Source: Weissella soli (GTDB lineage: Bacteria; Bacillota; Bacilli; Lactobacillales; Lactobacillaceae). From it: a stretch of DNA of 64,000 bases. Under the pieces are notes generated by a model. It was not told where the DNA came from. It was given only the letters and a program-made list of their open reading frames with translations, and made no database searches. The stretch covers positions 682,001-746,000 of the forward strand of contig NZ_CP017326.1 of assembly GCF_001761545.1 (NCBI RefSeq), in the 5' to 3' direction. Position numbers and translations under genes: made by a program. Position 1 is the stretch's first letter. Every line of letters begins with the position of its first letter. Positions 40,982 to 49,646 of the stretch are shown piece after piece.

Positions 40982-42111
40982 CAATTACTGAAACAAACAA
41001 GAAGATACTTGACTTCAACTATCAACTAGCAGCGCAAGATGAGGCCTTCCCAACCTTACAAGTCTTAGCAAATGACGGTTCAGTTGTGGATGAAGCTGCT
41101 TTAGAACGTACCGGATTGACGGACGATCAGTTAGTCGAACTAATGAAGCACATGCTATTTAGTCGCGAGTTGGACATTCGCTCGACTAAGTTGGCTAAGC
41201 AAGGTCGGTTTGGCTTCTTCGCACCAACCGCTGGGCAGGAAGCTTCGCAAATGGCCTCAGCGTTTGCTTTTAATGATGAAGATTGGCTATTCCCAGGTTA
41301 TCGTGACATTCCAGAAATCATCATGAAGGGGTGGCCAGTTTGGAAAGCCATTCTTTGGTCACGGGGCCATGTCCAAGGTAATGTGATGACCACTGATGAC
41401 GGCAAAGATGTTCACAGTTGGTTCCCACAGATTATTATCGGCGCTCAATATGTTGAAGCTGCGGGAGTAGCTCTAGGATTGAAGAAGCGGCAAAAAGATG
41501 CCGTTGCTTACGCCTATACTGGTGATGGTGGTACTTCCCAGGGTGATTTCTACGAAGCCATGAATTTTGCGGCTGCCTACCAAGCCAACGCTGTCTTTAT
41601 TGCACAAAATAATGGCTTTGCGATCTCGACCCCGCGTGATTTTCAAACGGCCGCAAAACACCTGGCTGCCAAAGGCTGGGCGGCTGGTATCCCAAGTGTC
41701 GTCGTCGATGGTAATGATGCCATTGCCGTTTATCTAGCTGCTAAGGAAGCCCGTCAATGGGCGGCCAGTGGCAATGGACCAGTGCTGATTGAGACCCTGA
41801 CTGACCGGTTGGAGCCCCACTCAACCGCGGGGGATGATCCTCTGCGTTACCGTACTAAAGATGATATTGATGCTTGGTGGCAAAAAGATCCCCTATTGCG
41901 GATGCGTCACTTCTTGACCCAACGTGGTATTTGGAATGAGGAGCTTGAGACAGCTTACATCGCAGAAGTAAATGCGCACATTGATGACCAGATCAAGCGA
42001 GCTGACGGTGTTGAGAAACAAAAGATTAGTGATTTCTTGAAGAATACGCTTGAGGTACCTAGCCAAGTGATGCAAGAACAGATTGCAATTTTTGAAAGCG
42101 AGGGCAAGTAA
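40978..42111 (+). CDS. pdhA: Pyruvate dehydrogenase E1 alpha subunit
   Basis: 377-aa thiamine-diphosphate enzyme subunit. The TPP/Mg motif begins [20 protein letters not shown] near 181-200 and ends at the NN of [23 protein letters not shown] near 60-75 and the phospho-loop-like RTKDD segment are also typical. With E1 beta it decarboxylates pyruvate and passes the acetyl group to lipoyl-E2. In an obligately fermentative lactic bacterium the complex supplies acetyl-CoA and NADH under some conditions. Overlaps lplA by ATGA. Confidence 0.94.
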   Translation: MTITETNKKILDFNYQLAAQDEAFPTLQVLANDGSVVDEAALERTGLTDDQLVELMKHMLFSRELDIRSTKLAKQGRFGFFAPTAGQEASQMASAFAFNDEDWLFPGYRDIPEIIMKGWPVWKAILWSRGHVQGNVMTTDDGKDVHSWFPQIIIGAQYVEAAGVALGLKKRQKDAVAYAYTGDGGTSQGDFYEAMNFAAAYQANAVFIAQNNGFAISTPRDFQTAAKHLAAKGWAAGIPSVVVDGNDAIAVYLAAKEARQWAASGNGPVLIETLTDRLEPHSTAGDDPLRYRTKDDIDAWWQKDPLLRMRHFLTQRGIWNEELETAYIAEVNAHIDDQIKRADGVEKQKISDFLKNTLEVPSQVMQEQIAIFESEGK

Positions 42112-42112
42112 A

Positions 42113-43093
42113 ATGACTGAAAAGACTTATATTGCAGCGGTGCAAGACGCCCTTGATTTGGCGTTGACCAAAGACGACAATACACTGATTTTTGGTGAAG
42201 ATGTTGGTAAGAACGGTGGTGTCTTCCGTGCAACGGATGGATTGCAAGCAAAGTTTGGTGAGGAGCGGGTCTTCAATACGCCCCTAGCAGAATCTGCCAT
42301 TGGTGGTCTCGCAATTGGGTTAACAACCCAGAACTACCGGCCAGTGATGGAAATTCAATTCTTCGGTTTCTTGTTTGAAGTGATGGACTCAATTGCTGGG
42401 CAAATGTCACGTAACCGTTTCCGCTTTGGTGGTACGCGCCAAATGCCGATCGTGGTTCGTTCGCCATATGGTGGTGGCACAAAGACCCCTGAGATGCACG
42501 CTGATAACCTAGAAGGTATGGTTGCCCAAATTCCGGGTATCCGCGTTGTTATGCCGGCTAATCCGGCCGATGCAAAAGGGCTATTGCTGAGTGCAATTGA
42601 ATCAAATGACCCCGTAGTGTTCCTAGAGAACATTCATCTCTATCGTTCAATGAAGGGCGAGGTGCCTGAAGGTTACTACACAACCCCACTTGATAAGGCG
42701 GCGATTGTGCGTGAAGGGCAGGATGTCACGATTATCAGCTATGGTGGAGGTGTACCTGTGGCCCTCAAAGCAGCTGATGAATTAGGTAAGCAAGATATCA
42801 ATGCTGAAGTATTGGATTTGCGGACAGTTTCGCCATTAGATATTGAATCAATTGGTGCTTCTGTAGAAAAGACAGGTCGGGTCGTTGTCGTGCAAGAAGC
42901 ACAGCGGATGGCCGGTATCGGCGCCACCGTCATGGCTGAAATTTCAGAACGCTTCATTTTGAGCCTGAAAGCACCGATTGGTCGCGTCGCTGCGCCAGAC
43001 ACGGTGTACCCATTTGGTCAAGCTGAAAACGATTGGATGATTAAGGCGGATGACGTCATTGCCAAGGTAAAGGAGATTGTAGATTATGACTGA
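42113..43093 (+). CDS. pdhB: Pyruvate dehydrogenase E1 beta subunit
   Basis: 326-aa transketolase-like subunit with [18 protein letters not shown] near 27-44, [17 protein letters not shown] near 57-73 (TPP-binding Glu in the LAESA motif), and the C-terminal [14 protein letters not shown] segment. Start at 42113 is two bases after the pdhA stop, with GAGGGCAAG upstream; the in-frame 42083 is inside pdhA and lacks a ribosome site. Its end overlaps the pdhC start by 8 bp. Confidence 0.94.
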   Translation: MTEKTYIAAVQDALDLALTKDDNTLIFGEDVGKNGGVFRATDGLQAKFGEERVFNTPLAESAIGGLAIGLTTQNYRPVMEIQFFGFLFEVMDSIAGQMSRNRFRFGGTRQMPIVVRSPYGGGTKTPEMHADNLEGMVAQIPGIRVVMPANPADAKGLLLSAIESNDPVVFLENIHLYRSMKGEVPEGYYTTPLDKAAIVREGQDVTIISYGGGVPVALKAADELGKQDINAEVLDLRTVSPLDIESIGASVEKTGRVVVVQEAQRMAGIGATVMAEISERFILSLKAPIGRVAAPDTVYPFGQAENDWMIKADDVIAKVKEIVDYD

Positions 43094-44396
43094 AATTTTC
43101 AAGATGCCTGATATCGGCGAAGGCATGGCTGAAGGTGATATCACGGACTGGCTCGTTAAAGTCGGGGATGTCGTCAAGATGGACGATCCAGTGGCTGAAG
43201 TCCAAAACGATAAGCTCATGCAAGAAATCTTGTCACCTTACGCCGGCACAGTTACAAAATTATTTGTCGACCCCAATACGACGGTTAGTGTTGGCGACCC
43301 ATTGATTGAATTTGACGGGGATGGTCAGGGAACGGCGGCGGCCGCACCGGCTGCACCAGCATCAGAACCGGTAACTACTGCCGTTACACCAGCGCCAGCG
43401 ACAGCTCCAGTGACTGAACCAGCCACTGCACCGGAGCGACCAGTGGTGGCTTCCAACGGTCAAATCCTAGCGATGCCATCAGTCCGGCACTATGCGGCAG
43501 AGCATCACATTGACCTGTCACAGGTACCAGCTACTGGCCGGCATGGCCACATCACCCTAAATGATGTCACGAATTTTGCCGGTAGTGCACCAGTCGTAGC
43601 AGCCACGCCGGGTGTTCCGGTGACTGAAGTAGCCCAACCAGTCCAACCACCTGTTCCTGAAGCTGCACCCGCACCAGTGGTGGCACCGACTGTTACTGAG
43701 GGTCGGCAACCCATGACACCAACTCGCCGGGCGATTGCGAACGCGATGAGCGCACAAAATGCCGCCATCCCAATGGTGACTAACTTTGATAGTGTGGAAG
43801 TCTCTAAGTTGGTGGCACACCGGCAACAATTTAAGCAACGGGTTGCTGATGAAGGCATCCACTTAACTTATTTGGCTTATGCTGTGAAAGCTTTGGCAGC
43901 TACCGCCAAAAAGTTCCCTGAATTAAATGCTTCAGTCGACATGGCCACTCATGAAATTATCTATCACGAGGAAGTGAACATGGGGATTGCGGTGAATGCA
44001 CCAGCTGGTCTGTACGTACCCGTAGTCGCCAATGCTGACGCCAAGTCAATCACCGTGATTGCAAAGGAAATTGCCGAGCTGGCTGATGCAGTACGTAATG
44101 GCACGATTAAGCCTGCTCAAATGAAGGGCTCAACGATTACCATCTCAAACCTAGGTTCCGCTCGGGGTACCTGGTTCACACCAATTATCAACGGTTCAGA
44201 TGTCGCCATACTTGGTCTCGGATCAATTTTGAAGGAACCAATTGTCAATGAAAATGGTGAATTGGCGGTCGGTCAAAACATGAAATTGTCATTGACATAC
44301 GATCACCGTTTGATTGATGGGATGTTAGGTCAGACTGCTATGAACTACTTAAAGCAGTTATTGGCTGATCCAGCCTATATGTTGATGGAGGTGTAG
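43086..44396 (+). CDS. pdhC: Dihydrolipoamide acetyltransferase (PDH E2)
   Basis: 436-aa E2. One lipoyl domain (1-80) with lipoyl-lysine at Lys43 in VQNDKLMQE, the lactobacillar variant of the usual DKA motif. An Ala/Pro/Thr-rich flexible linker covers about 82-118, the E3/E1-binding domain ([18 protein letters not shown]) about 122-158, a second Ala/Pro/Val linker about 160-205, then the catalytic domain ending in [12 protein letters not shown] with the active-site histidine. Single lipoyl domain rather than two or three. It is the structural core of the complex. Confidence 0.94.
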   Translation: MTEIFKMPDIGEGMAEGDITDWLVKVGDVVKMDDPVAEVQNDKLMQEILSPYAGTVTKLFVDPNTTVSVGDPLIEFDGDGQGTAAAAPAAPASEPVTTAVTPAPATAPVTEPATAPERPVVASNGQILAMPSVRHYAAEHHIDLSQVPATGRHGHITLNDVTNFAGSAPVVAATPGVPVTEVAQPVQPPVPEAAPAPVVAPTVTEGRQPMTPTRRAIANAMSAQNAAIPMVTNFDSVEVSKLVAHRQQFKQRVADEGIHLTYLAYAVKALAATAKKFPELNASVDMATHEIIYHEEVNMGIAVNAPAGLYVPVVANADAKSITVIAKEIAELADAVRNGTIKPAQMKGSTITISNLGSARGTWFTPIINGSDVAILGLGSILKEPIVNENGELAVGQNMKLSLTYDHRLIDGMLGQTAMNYLKQLLADPAYMLMEV

Positions 44397-44400
44397 AGAC

Positions 44401-45810
44401 ATGGTAGTAGGCGCACAAGCAACAGAATTAGATACAATTGTCATCGGTTCCGGTCCTGGCGGATATGTAGCGGCCATTCGGGCAGCTGAACTCGGCCAAA
44501 AAGTGACGGTGATCGAACGTGACGCAATCGGTGGGGTTTGTCTAAACATTGGTTGTATTCCGTCAAAGGCGTTAATTAATGTTGGCCATCATTATCAAGC
44601 CGCGACGGCCGGTAATCCATTCGGATTGACCACCGGTGACGTCCAGCTCGATTGGCAACAAACCCAAGATTGGAAACAACATCAAGTGGTTGAAAAGTTG
44701 ACTGCCGGTGTTGCAGGGCTCTTCAGAAAGCACCATATTGATGTGATCAAAGGCGAGGCGTCATTTAATGACAATGAGACCATCAACGTGGTGCAAGAGG
44801 ATGGTCATCAGCTCTTACAGTTTAACAACGCGATTATCGCCACCGGTTCACATCCTGTAGAAATTCCTGGTTTCAAGTTTACTGGACGCATCGTAGATTC
44901 CACTGGGGCACTGAGTTTGCCAGAGATTCCGAAGAGTTTAATTATTATCGGCGGTGGGGTCATCGGTTCAGAACTTGGTGGGGCTTATGCTAATCTTGGC
45001 ACAAAAGTCACCATCATCGAGGGTCTTGACCACACGTTGAATGGCTTTGACGCCGAGATGACCAAGCCAGTGTTAGATGACTTCAAGGCTAAAGGTGGCC
45101 AAATTGTGACTTCCGCGAAAGCTAAGGCAGCCGTGCAAAACGACACTTCAGTGACCGTGACTTTTGAACTCGATGGAGCTGAACAGACTGTCACAGCCGA
45201 TTACCTCCTAGTCTCAGTTGGTCGTAAGCCAAACACAGACACCTTAGGACTGAATAACACAGATGTTCACTTGACGGACCGTGGTTTGATCGACATCGAT
45301 GATCAAATGCAGACGACAGCTGCACACATTTACGCCATTGGTGATATCACAGCCGGCCCAGCACTTGCTCATAAAGCCAGTTACCAAGGTAAGATTGCGG
45401 CGGCCGCCATTGCAAATGACGCAGAAGCGCATGACATTCACTATTCAATGCCTTCAGTGGCTTACACCAATTATGAATTGGCCACTACTGGTGAAACGCC
45501 TGAGTCTGTCAAAGCACAAGGATTGGCTGCTAAGATTTCAAAGTTCCCATTCGCCGCTAATGGCCGGGCCTTAACAATGGATGAAGCAGTTGGGTTCGTG
45601 CGACTCATTACCGATAAGGCAACCAATGCCCTCATCGGTGCCCAGATTGTGGGGCCGGGCGCTTCAGATTTGATTTCAGAACTATCATTGGCGATTGAAA
45701 ATGGGTTAACCTCAAATGATATCTCATTGACAGTTCACCCACATCCAACTCTCGGTGAAGCCATCATGGACGCTGCCGAAGTGGCCGATGGTCTCGGTAT
45801 CCACGTTTAG
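44401..45810 (+). CDS. pdhD: Dihydrolipoamide dehydrogenase (E3)
   Basis: 469-aa FAD disulfide oxidoreductase. FAD-binding GSGPGGYVAAIRAAE near 17-31, redox disulfide Cys47/Cys52 in GVCLNIGCIPSK, NAD-binding GGGVIGSELGGAYANLG near 183-199, and the C-terminal HPHPTLGEAIMDAAE with the catalytic His-Glu pair. Reoxidises the lipoyl arms with NAD. GGAGG lies at the pdhC stop. Last protein gene of the operon; a tRNA gene follows after 51 bases. Confidence 0.95.
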   Translation: MVVGAQATELDTIVIGSGPGGYVAAIRAAELGQKVTVIERDAIGGVCLNIGCIPSKALINVGHHYQAATAGNPFGLTTGDVQLDWQQTQDWKQHQVVEKLTAGVAGLFRKHHIDVIKGEASFNDNETINVVQEDGHQLLQFNNAIIATGSHPVEIPGFKFTGRIVDSTGALSLPEIPKSLIIIGGGVIGSELGGAYANLGTKVTIIEGLDHTLNGFDAEMTKPVLDDFKAKGGQIVTSAKAKAAVQNDTSVTVTFELDGAEQTVTADYLLVSVGRKPNTDTLGLNNTDVHLTDRGLIDIDDQMQTTAAHIYAIGDITAGPALAHKASYQGKIAAAAIANDAEAHDIHYSMPSVAYTNYELATTGETPESVKAQGLAAKISKFPFAANGRALTMDEAVGFVRLITDKATNALIGAQIVGPGASDLISELSLAIENGLTSNDISLTVHPHPTLGEAIMDAAEVADGLGIHV

Positions 45811-45861
45811 AACGATTAATTAAGATATCTTGGAATTGTCGCAGATTGGCAATTCCATCTT

Positions 45862-45946
45862 GCGAATATGGCGAAATTGGTAAACGCAACGGACTTAAAA
45901 TCCGTCCCTTGTTACAAGGTTGTGGGTTCGACTCCCACTATTCGCA
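45862..45946 (+). tRNA. tRNA-Leu (anticodon UAA)
   Basis: 85-nt class II tRNA. Acceptor GCGAATA (45862-45868) pairs with TATTCGC (45939-45945), discriminator A. The anticodon stem ACGGA/TCCGT frames loop CTTAAAA with anticodon TAA at 45896-45898. The long variable arm CCTTGTTACAAGG and T-arm GTGGGTTCGACTCCCAC are normal. CCA is not encoded. No promoter is visible between pdhD and the tRNA, only a hairpin (TGGAATTG/CAATTCCA, 45831-45857) without T run. Confidence 0.96.
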
Positions 45947-45967
45947 TCTAGGTAGGAGGTCATGAGC

Positions 45968-46765
45968 ATGAATTTTATCACATCAGATGGTGTCAAACTA
46001 AGCTATGAATTAAAGGGGCAGTATGGACAGCCAGTTATCGTGTTTGTTAATGGGTATTCGGCATCCCAATGCACCTGGCTTGAACAGGTACCAGCGTTTA
46101 TGGCACAGTCATATCGCGTGCTGACCTGGGATTATCGGTCACATGGGCATAGTCAACGGGTTGATTACGGCTTGCGAATCGCCCGGCTAGCACAAGATCT
46201 GGCCGAGCTATTGACCTCACTCCAACTAGACCGCCTCATCTTAATCGGCCATTCCATGGGGGTAAGTGTCAGCTACGCATTATTGTCATTGCATCCCGAA
46301 ATATCAGTGATGGCGCTGATTACCGAAGATCAACCACCCAAAATGATTGCCGATGATGACTGGCATTATGGGCGTCATCAGTTGACTTACGCCGATATCG
46401 TGACCGCTGCCAAAAAATTCCCAACAATGCGCTTGATCAAGCGGCCACTGCCGCAAGATGTCAAGATCGCGATTGGCCAGCAAACGGTCCCGTTTGATTA
46501 TGGTGCCACTTTGCCATTATTAATTGATGGTTTAGGACAAAACTTTCTCGATGTCGTTCGTCACGAACAGATGCCGCACTTGTTTTTAGCGGGAGGCGCG
46601 TCATTACTCTATGATGCCGAACACGCGGCCGCCGCACATGCGTTGCAACAGCATCCATTATCTCAGGATTATGTTTTTGCGGATTGTGGTCATATTCCAC
46701 ATTTGGAGGCGGCAGATGAATTCAATCGGGTGGTCACAGACTGGTTAACCACGTTAAAACTGTGA
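45968..46765 (+). CDS. Alpha/beta hydrolase
   Basis: 265-aa alpha/beta-hydrolase fold protein. The nucleophile elbow is GHSMGV near residues 91-96, the oxyanion region VFVNGYSAS near 23-31, and the catalytic histidine lies in DCGHIPHLE near 242-250. No signal peptide. Likely an esterase-like or lactonase-like enzyme; substrate unknown. Start at 45968 is preferred to 45962 because AGGAGG (45954-45959) is then 8 bases away. The ribosome site begins only 8 bases after the tRNA 3' end, suggesting one transcript. Next gene follows after 10 bases. Confidence 0.82.
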   Translation: MNFITSDGVKLSYELKGQYGQPVIVFVNGYSASQCTWLEQVPAFMAQSYRVLTWDYRSHGHSQRVDYGLRIARLAQDLAELLTSLQLDRLILIGHSMGVSVSYALLSLHPEISVMALITEDQPPKMIADDDWHYGRHQLTYADIVTAAKKFPTMRLIKRPLPQDVKIAIGQQTVPFDYGATLPLLIDGLGQNFLDVVRHEQMPHLFLAGGASLLYDAEHAAAAHALQQHPLSQDYVFADCGHIPHLEAADEFNRVVTDWLTTLKL

Positions 46766-46775
46766 GGTATTTAGT

Positions 46776-47681
46776 ATGTATCAGCATCATCACATCTCTT
46801 TATTAACGGAGAACGTCGTCGCAAATAAGCACTTTTATACAGATGTATTAGGCCTGCGGTTTATTAAGAACTCAGTTAATCAAAATAACCCACATCGGCG
46901 TCATATCTATTATGGTGATTATGTTGGCAATCCAGGGAGTGTGGTGACGTTTTTCCCGGTCAATTTTCATGGCCGGCAACGGGTTGATGGTCCCAGTTAT
47001 TTTGATGGTTTGGCTTTTAACGTGTCCCTTGAAAGCTTAGGGTTTTGGCAGCACCGTTTAGTTAATCAATTTCAAATCGCTGTGGTACAGGCACCAAATA
47101 CGTTGATTTTTCAAGATTCCGATCATGTTCCACTGCGTTTACAAGGCGTTGAAAACCCACCACGCAGTCGTTGGACAACCAACCCCCAGAGTGACATTCG
47201 TGCACAATATCAACTACTAGGTATCGCGACAACAACGCTCGTCGTTAGAAATCAAGCTGCCACGGTACAGTTTTTTGAGCAAATGTTTGGGTTATCTGCG
47301 ATTGATCATGTGATTACGTTAAATCAATATGAGCATTTGTTGATTAAGCAAAGTCAAACAGACGCTTCGTTAAAGTGGGGGCCTGGTTCAGTTGATCACT
47401 ATGCGCTTGGTGTTGCGACAAGTACGCAACTCGATGCACTCTGGGAACGTGCGGCCCAGTTAGGCTACCAACAAGAATTCCGAGCCAATCGTGGTTATTT
47501 TGAGTCCGTCTATTTCCGTGAACCAAGCGGCCTCCGAATTGAAGTAGCCACCAACGGTCCCGGATTTACGCTTGATGAAAGTATCGCTGACCTAGGCACG
47601 ACCTTATCCTTACCGGGTGAATTTGAAACCAGACGGGCAGAAATTAACGATTACTTTGCACGACATGGTTTGTTGGATTAG
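46776..47681 (+). CDS. VOC-family ring-cleavage dioxygenase-like protein (MhqO/MhqA type)
   Basis: 301-aa protein of two fused vicinal-oxygen-chelate modules. Metal ligands fit His in YQHHHISLL (residues 3-5), His in GSVDHYALGV near 207 and Glu in GLRIEVATNG near 252. Close in pattern to the MhqA/MhqO/YkcA proteins, annotated as glyoxalase or hydroquinone dioxygenases and induced by quinones in Bacillus. In an operon with the hydrolase, similar to the mhqO-mhqD pairing, so a role in quinone or electrophile detoxification is plausible but unproven. Confidence 0.8.
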   Translation: MYQHHHISLLTENVVANKHFYTDVLGLRFIKNSVNQNNPHRRHIYYGDYVGNPGSVVTFFPVNFHGRQRVDGPSYFDGLAFNVSLESLGFWQHRLVNQFQIAVVQAPNTLIFQDSDHVPLRLQGVENPPRSRWTTNPQSDIRAQYQLLGIATTTLVVRNQAATVQFFEQMFGLSAIDHVITLNQYEHLLIKQSQTDASLKWGPGSVDHYALGVATSTQLDALWERAAQLGYQQEFRANRGYFESVYFREPSGLRIEVATNGPGFTLDESIADLGTTLSLPGEFETRRAEINDYFARHGLLD

Positions 47682-47789
47682 TTTGACCGTTTGATTATTA
47701 GTATGACCTCCAGTTGGACGATGCATTTGAACACTTTTGATAACGTCTACTGTATAATTAAGGTAATTAATTTCATTAGGAGAACGATT

Positions 47790-48305
47790 ATGGGGAAGAC
47801 AAAAATAATTAGTACGCTTGGGAAAGTGGCGCTGAATGCAGTCGCTCCTGATGTATTGGAGCAAGGAACAAAAATGCTTAATAATCAATTGGAGAAGAGA
47901 AAAGAGTACATCAAAATACCCGATGTCAAGTCAGTTGATATTGAAGATGCTAAGGCGACATTGGACAAGTATAATTTTAATCATTCTGAGGTCCCTGTGC
48001 AGCCCGACGCAGAGTATGCCAATGCAAAACCTAACACGATTGTCAAAATACAACCAAAGGAAAATACTTCTGTAGCGCCGAACACATTTGTGAAAATGTA
48101 CTACGTAGATGAGCAAACTATTATAAGTAGTAAAATTCTAGTTCAAGAAGCAGAAAATGCAAAAGCTTCAAAAAAACAAAAGCGGCAAGATCGAATCCAA
48201 AATGTAATAGGAACTACTTCAAACGTATCTGCCAACATTGGTGAAAAATTGCATTTAAAAAAGACTAAAAAAGTTGAAATAGAAATCAATGATGATCAGA
48301 TTTGA
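47790..48305 (+). CDS. PASTA-domain protein without export signal
   Basis: 171-aa protein. After an N-terminal part (GKTKIISTLGKVALNAVAPD) that is not a clear signal peptide, one PASTA-like domain runs about residues 47-115: IPDVKSVDIEDAKATLDKYN, then NTIVKIQPKENTSVAPNTFV. A Lys/Gln-rich C-terminal tail follows. PASTA domains normally sit outside the cell on serine/threonine kinases or penicillin-binding proteins. The start at 47790 has TAGGAG upstream; the frame open to 47691 lacks one. Codon use is more AT-rich than upstream genes. Function unknown. Confidence 0.68.
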   Translation: MGKTKIISTLGKVALNAVAPDVLEQGTKMLNNQLEKRKEYIKIPDVKSVDIEDAKATLDKYNFNHSEVPVQPDAEYANAKPNTIVKIQPKENTSVAPNTFVKMYYVDEQTIISSKILVQEAENAKASKKQKRQDRIQNVIGTTSNVSANIGEKLHLKKTKKVEIEINDDQI

Positions 48306-48314
48306 CCACTAATC

Positions 48315-48354
48315 AAAAAAACCAAGGCCTTATTTTGATAGGTCTTGGTTTTTT
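48315..48354 (+). terminator. Intrinsic terminator after the PASTA gene
   Basis: AAAAAACCAAGGCCTTA pairs with TAGGTCTTGGTTTTTT. Confidence 0.9.
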
Positions 48355-48406
48355 GATATAGATAAATATTTATTCTATTAAAGAAAGCAGTGGTTAAACT
48401 GGTTAT

Positions 48407-49316
48407 TTAGTTGGCATCCATTGCATTCGCAATTTCATTGTGCACCCGTTGAATTTCATCTGACGACATTTCTTGATACGAAACACCATTAATCATTGAA
48501 CCGGTACCGTTCATTTGATCCCGATTAATTGTTGAGGCAGCGCCACGGTACTTGCTTGCTAAGTTTCGTAGTGACGTGAGGGAGATATTTGAGCGAACAT
48601 TGTCTGAAACAGAGTTCAAGAAAGTACTATTCAAAGCTGAAGTAGGGTTGGTTTTCAATTTGTTCATCACTGCTTCAATCACTAATTGTTGACGAACTTG
48701 ACGGCCATAGTCACCCCGAGGATCATCGTAACGCATGCGTGAAAAGGCAAGAGCAGCTTTACCATCTAGTTTGGTTTCCTGGTTTTTAATAAAAGAATAA
48801 TCCTCATAAGAGAAGGTTAGGGGAGACTTTACTGAAACACCACCAACAGCATCCACTAATTGCTCTACCCCCTTCATATTCACCAAAAGATAACCATCTA
48901 ATTTAATATTAAGTAGTTGATTAACTGTGTCAACTGCTTGACTGGCATTTCCAAGTGCGTAAGCCGCATTCAGTTTAGCATCGGTACCATCGATTTGAAT
49001 TCGTGTATCACGTTGCAAAGAAATCATTGTGGTAGTTTTTGAATCTGGGTTAACGACCATAACCATCATGGTATCCGTACGTCCTTTGTATGTCCGTCCG
49101 AGTTCACCGGTATCAGTCCCAAGGAGAAGATAAGCAACTGACTTACCGGCATTGGTCTTGCTATCTGAAGATTTACTCAACAGGCTATCCATTGAGTGAA
49201 TCTTATGAGTGAATCTTAGAAGTAGTCTCGTGAATTTTATATGCTGCGACACCACCAAATACAACGATAACAGCTAGGGCGATTCCTAGAACCCATAACA
49301 GAATTCTTTTTAACAT
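48407..49316 (-). pseudogene. LytR-CpsA-Psr (LCP) family gene frameshifted by a 13-bp tandem duplication
   Basis: The natural start is ATG at 49316 (AAGGAG upstream) encoding a short cytosolic tail and membrane anchor (MLKRILLWVLGIALAVIVVF), then about 38 codons ending at a TAA created by a duplicated 13-mer at 49193-49218. Without one copy the frame reads straight through to 48407 and gives a normal 298-aa LCP protein: LLLGTDTGELG, RTDTMMVMVVNP, SLQRDTRI and VDAVGGVSV, the pyrophosphate-lipid-binding core. LCP enzymes attach teichoic acids or capsule to peptidoglycan. As it stands, only an unanchored domain from ATG 49192 could be made. Confidence 0.87.
49193..49218 (+). repeat. Perfect 13-bp tandem duplication inside the LCP gene
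   Basis: TGAGTGAATCTTA occurs twice head to tail (49193-49205, 49206-49218). It shifts the LCP frame by +1. Confidence 0.97.
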
Positions 49317-49605
49317 GGGTAGAGCTCCTTAATTATTACGAATATACTATTCATTATATACTATGGGTAGAACATTGGTTACTGATAGTAAAAATAAAAT
49401 ACGGAGATGGATGTTGGTTAATAGCAACGGGAAACTGTCAAAATAGATAATCTTCAAAAATACGATTCCTTCTAGTTTACATAATATATATTATCAAGAG
49501 TTGTCATTTAACAGAAAATAACTACCACAGCTCTGAAAAATCGATGCCCTATGACTACCTCATTGAGCAATTAGACGAATCCTTGTTAATGCTTATTATA
49601 GACAT
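49317..49605. other. AT-rich intergenic region upstream of the LCP gene
   Basis: No gene seen. It should hold the LCP promoter on the minus strand (a TATAAT lies near 49355-49365), but a paired -35 was not convincing. Confidence 0.4.
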
Positions 49606-49634
49606 AAAAAGCTATGCCTAATTGCTACATAGCT
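49606..49634 (-). terminator. Terminator of the DUF262 gene
   Basis: Minus strand: AGCTATG, 11-nt loop, CATAGCT, then TTTTAT. Confidence 0.65.
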
Positions 49635-49646
49635 CTTGAAATATTA

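Noticed and set aside
45862-45946. tRNA-Leu as a phage or island attachment site
   Set aside because: No integrase and no second copy of the tRNA 3' end were seen within the window; the xerC at 10876 is the chromosomal dimer-resolution enzyme.
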